A stretch of DNA of 64,000 bases from Urophycis tenuis. Lineage: Eukaryota > Chordata > Actinopteri > Gadiformes > Phycidae. How positions within the stretch are numbered: position 1 is the stretch's first letter; every line of letters begins with the position of its first letter. The stretch covers positions 10,799,219-10,863,218 of the forward strand of contig JAXIVH010000007.1 in assembly GCA_036785325.1 (NCBI GenBank), written 5' to 3'. A program made the translations under genes and the position numbers. A model generated the notes under the pieces. The model was given only the letters and a program-made list of their open reading frames with translations, did no database searches and was not told the origin of the DNA. Positions 63,733 through 64,000 of this stretch are shown here, piece after piece.

Positions 63733-64000
63733 CATTTATGTTTTTTTTTATTTTATTATTATTTTTTTTTTATTATTTTCTGGGCTCTTTCATTTATTTT
63801 CGTTCTTTTTCCTAATTATTATTTCATTTTTCTTATTTAGCTATTTCTTTAAGAGGAAAAAAAAACTAATTTACTTATTCCATATGGCTGCCTTCTTTCA
63901 TTATATATTTACTTTACTGAAGCTCTGTTGCAATACAGCCATGCTAAGACCACTCTTGAGAGGATTTGTACATTCATTCAGATTGCTCAACTGTTAGTGA
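63060..64000. repeat. AT/GT-rich low-complexity sequence
   Basis: A poly-T run lies at about 63415-63448 and a (TG/TATG)n microsatellite at about 63556-63735, ending in (TA)n. Open frames over it (MYVCICVCM-like) are products of the repeat. No gene seen in 63070-64000. Confidence 0.8.

Noticed and set aside
63495..63997. Cys/Val/Tyr-rich ORFs
   Set aside because: They translate a (TG/TATG)n microsatellite in three frames.
1..64000. TCR D, J or C segments
   Set aside because: I looked for FGxGT-type J motifs with 12-RSS and for constant Ig domains near the V cassettes and found none; absence was judged by eye only.
1..64000. tRNA or rRNA genes
   Set aside because: No cloverleaf with A/B boxes or rRNA core sequence was noticed on either strand.

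Overview
The window is vertebrate genomic DNA, almost certainly from a ray-finned fish. It carries V gene segments of the T-cell receptor alpha/delta type: short leader exon, small intron, Ig-V exon ending in YYCA, then a 23-type recombination signal. They sit among fish-typical transposable elements (a Rex1-like LINE, L2-type LINEs, hAT, Ty3/Gypsy). No D, J or C segment was found, so this is part of the V array only. All V segments are on the + strand.

I sort the V segments into families by my own letters. Family A (GLIAGDSISPDE start, WYRH, YYCAL) lies at 81, 10397 (pseudogene), 22261, 35617 and 50212 (pseudogene), with two orphan leader exons at 19022 and 32236. Family B (GDSYQQ start, WYRQYPSSPPQ, YYCAV) lies at 15096 (nonsense pseudogene), 19961, 33306 and 48226. 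Family C lies 165-166 bp after the RSS of each B segment, at 15760, 20621, 33970 and 48891. All four C copies are open and have good RSSs, but the first conserved Ig cysteine is tyrosine. Decayed relics of a fourth family D follow most cassettes. Six segments look fully functional: A at 81, 22261 and 35617, and B at 19961, 33306 and 48226.

Layout: 1-9470 is a block with V-A, an mgst3-like pseudogene, a hAT element carrying a Rex1 LINE, and a 32-bp minisatellite. The block recurs at 22449-30315. 9700-19000 holds V-A(psi), a composite TTA-flanked DNA transposon, the B/C pair and a 2.1-kb long-TIR element. 19020-22000 and 32010-35400 are sister cassettes (orphan A leader, B, chimeric C, D relic, LINE tail). 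36481-47907 is a Ty3/Gypsy insertion filled with later insertions (I-clade LINE, two LTR-like inserts, a THAP exon). 47930-57105 repeats the B/C pair and the V-A(psi) block in rearranged order; there a TTAA-flanked element contains a LINE fragment, which contains a hAT element. 57482-62930 is a Gypsy element with SCAN-like gag and protease-integrase-RT order (Gmr1-like), cut before its RT by L1 ORF1 sequence that is joined to an L2-type LINE end.

Paired copies and empty sites allow relative dating. Cassettes 10.4-16.3 kb and 48-57 kb share the TTA-flanked insertion and the V-A frameshift. Cassettes 19-22 kb and 32-35 kb share the V-A exon loss and the C/B chimera, and keep the empty TTA site. 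The window therefore shows birth, death and gene conversion in a TCR V array driven by segmental duplication and transposons. All identifications are from reading the sequence; no database search was run.
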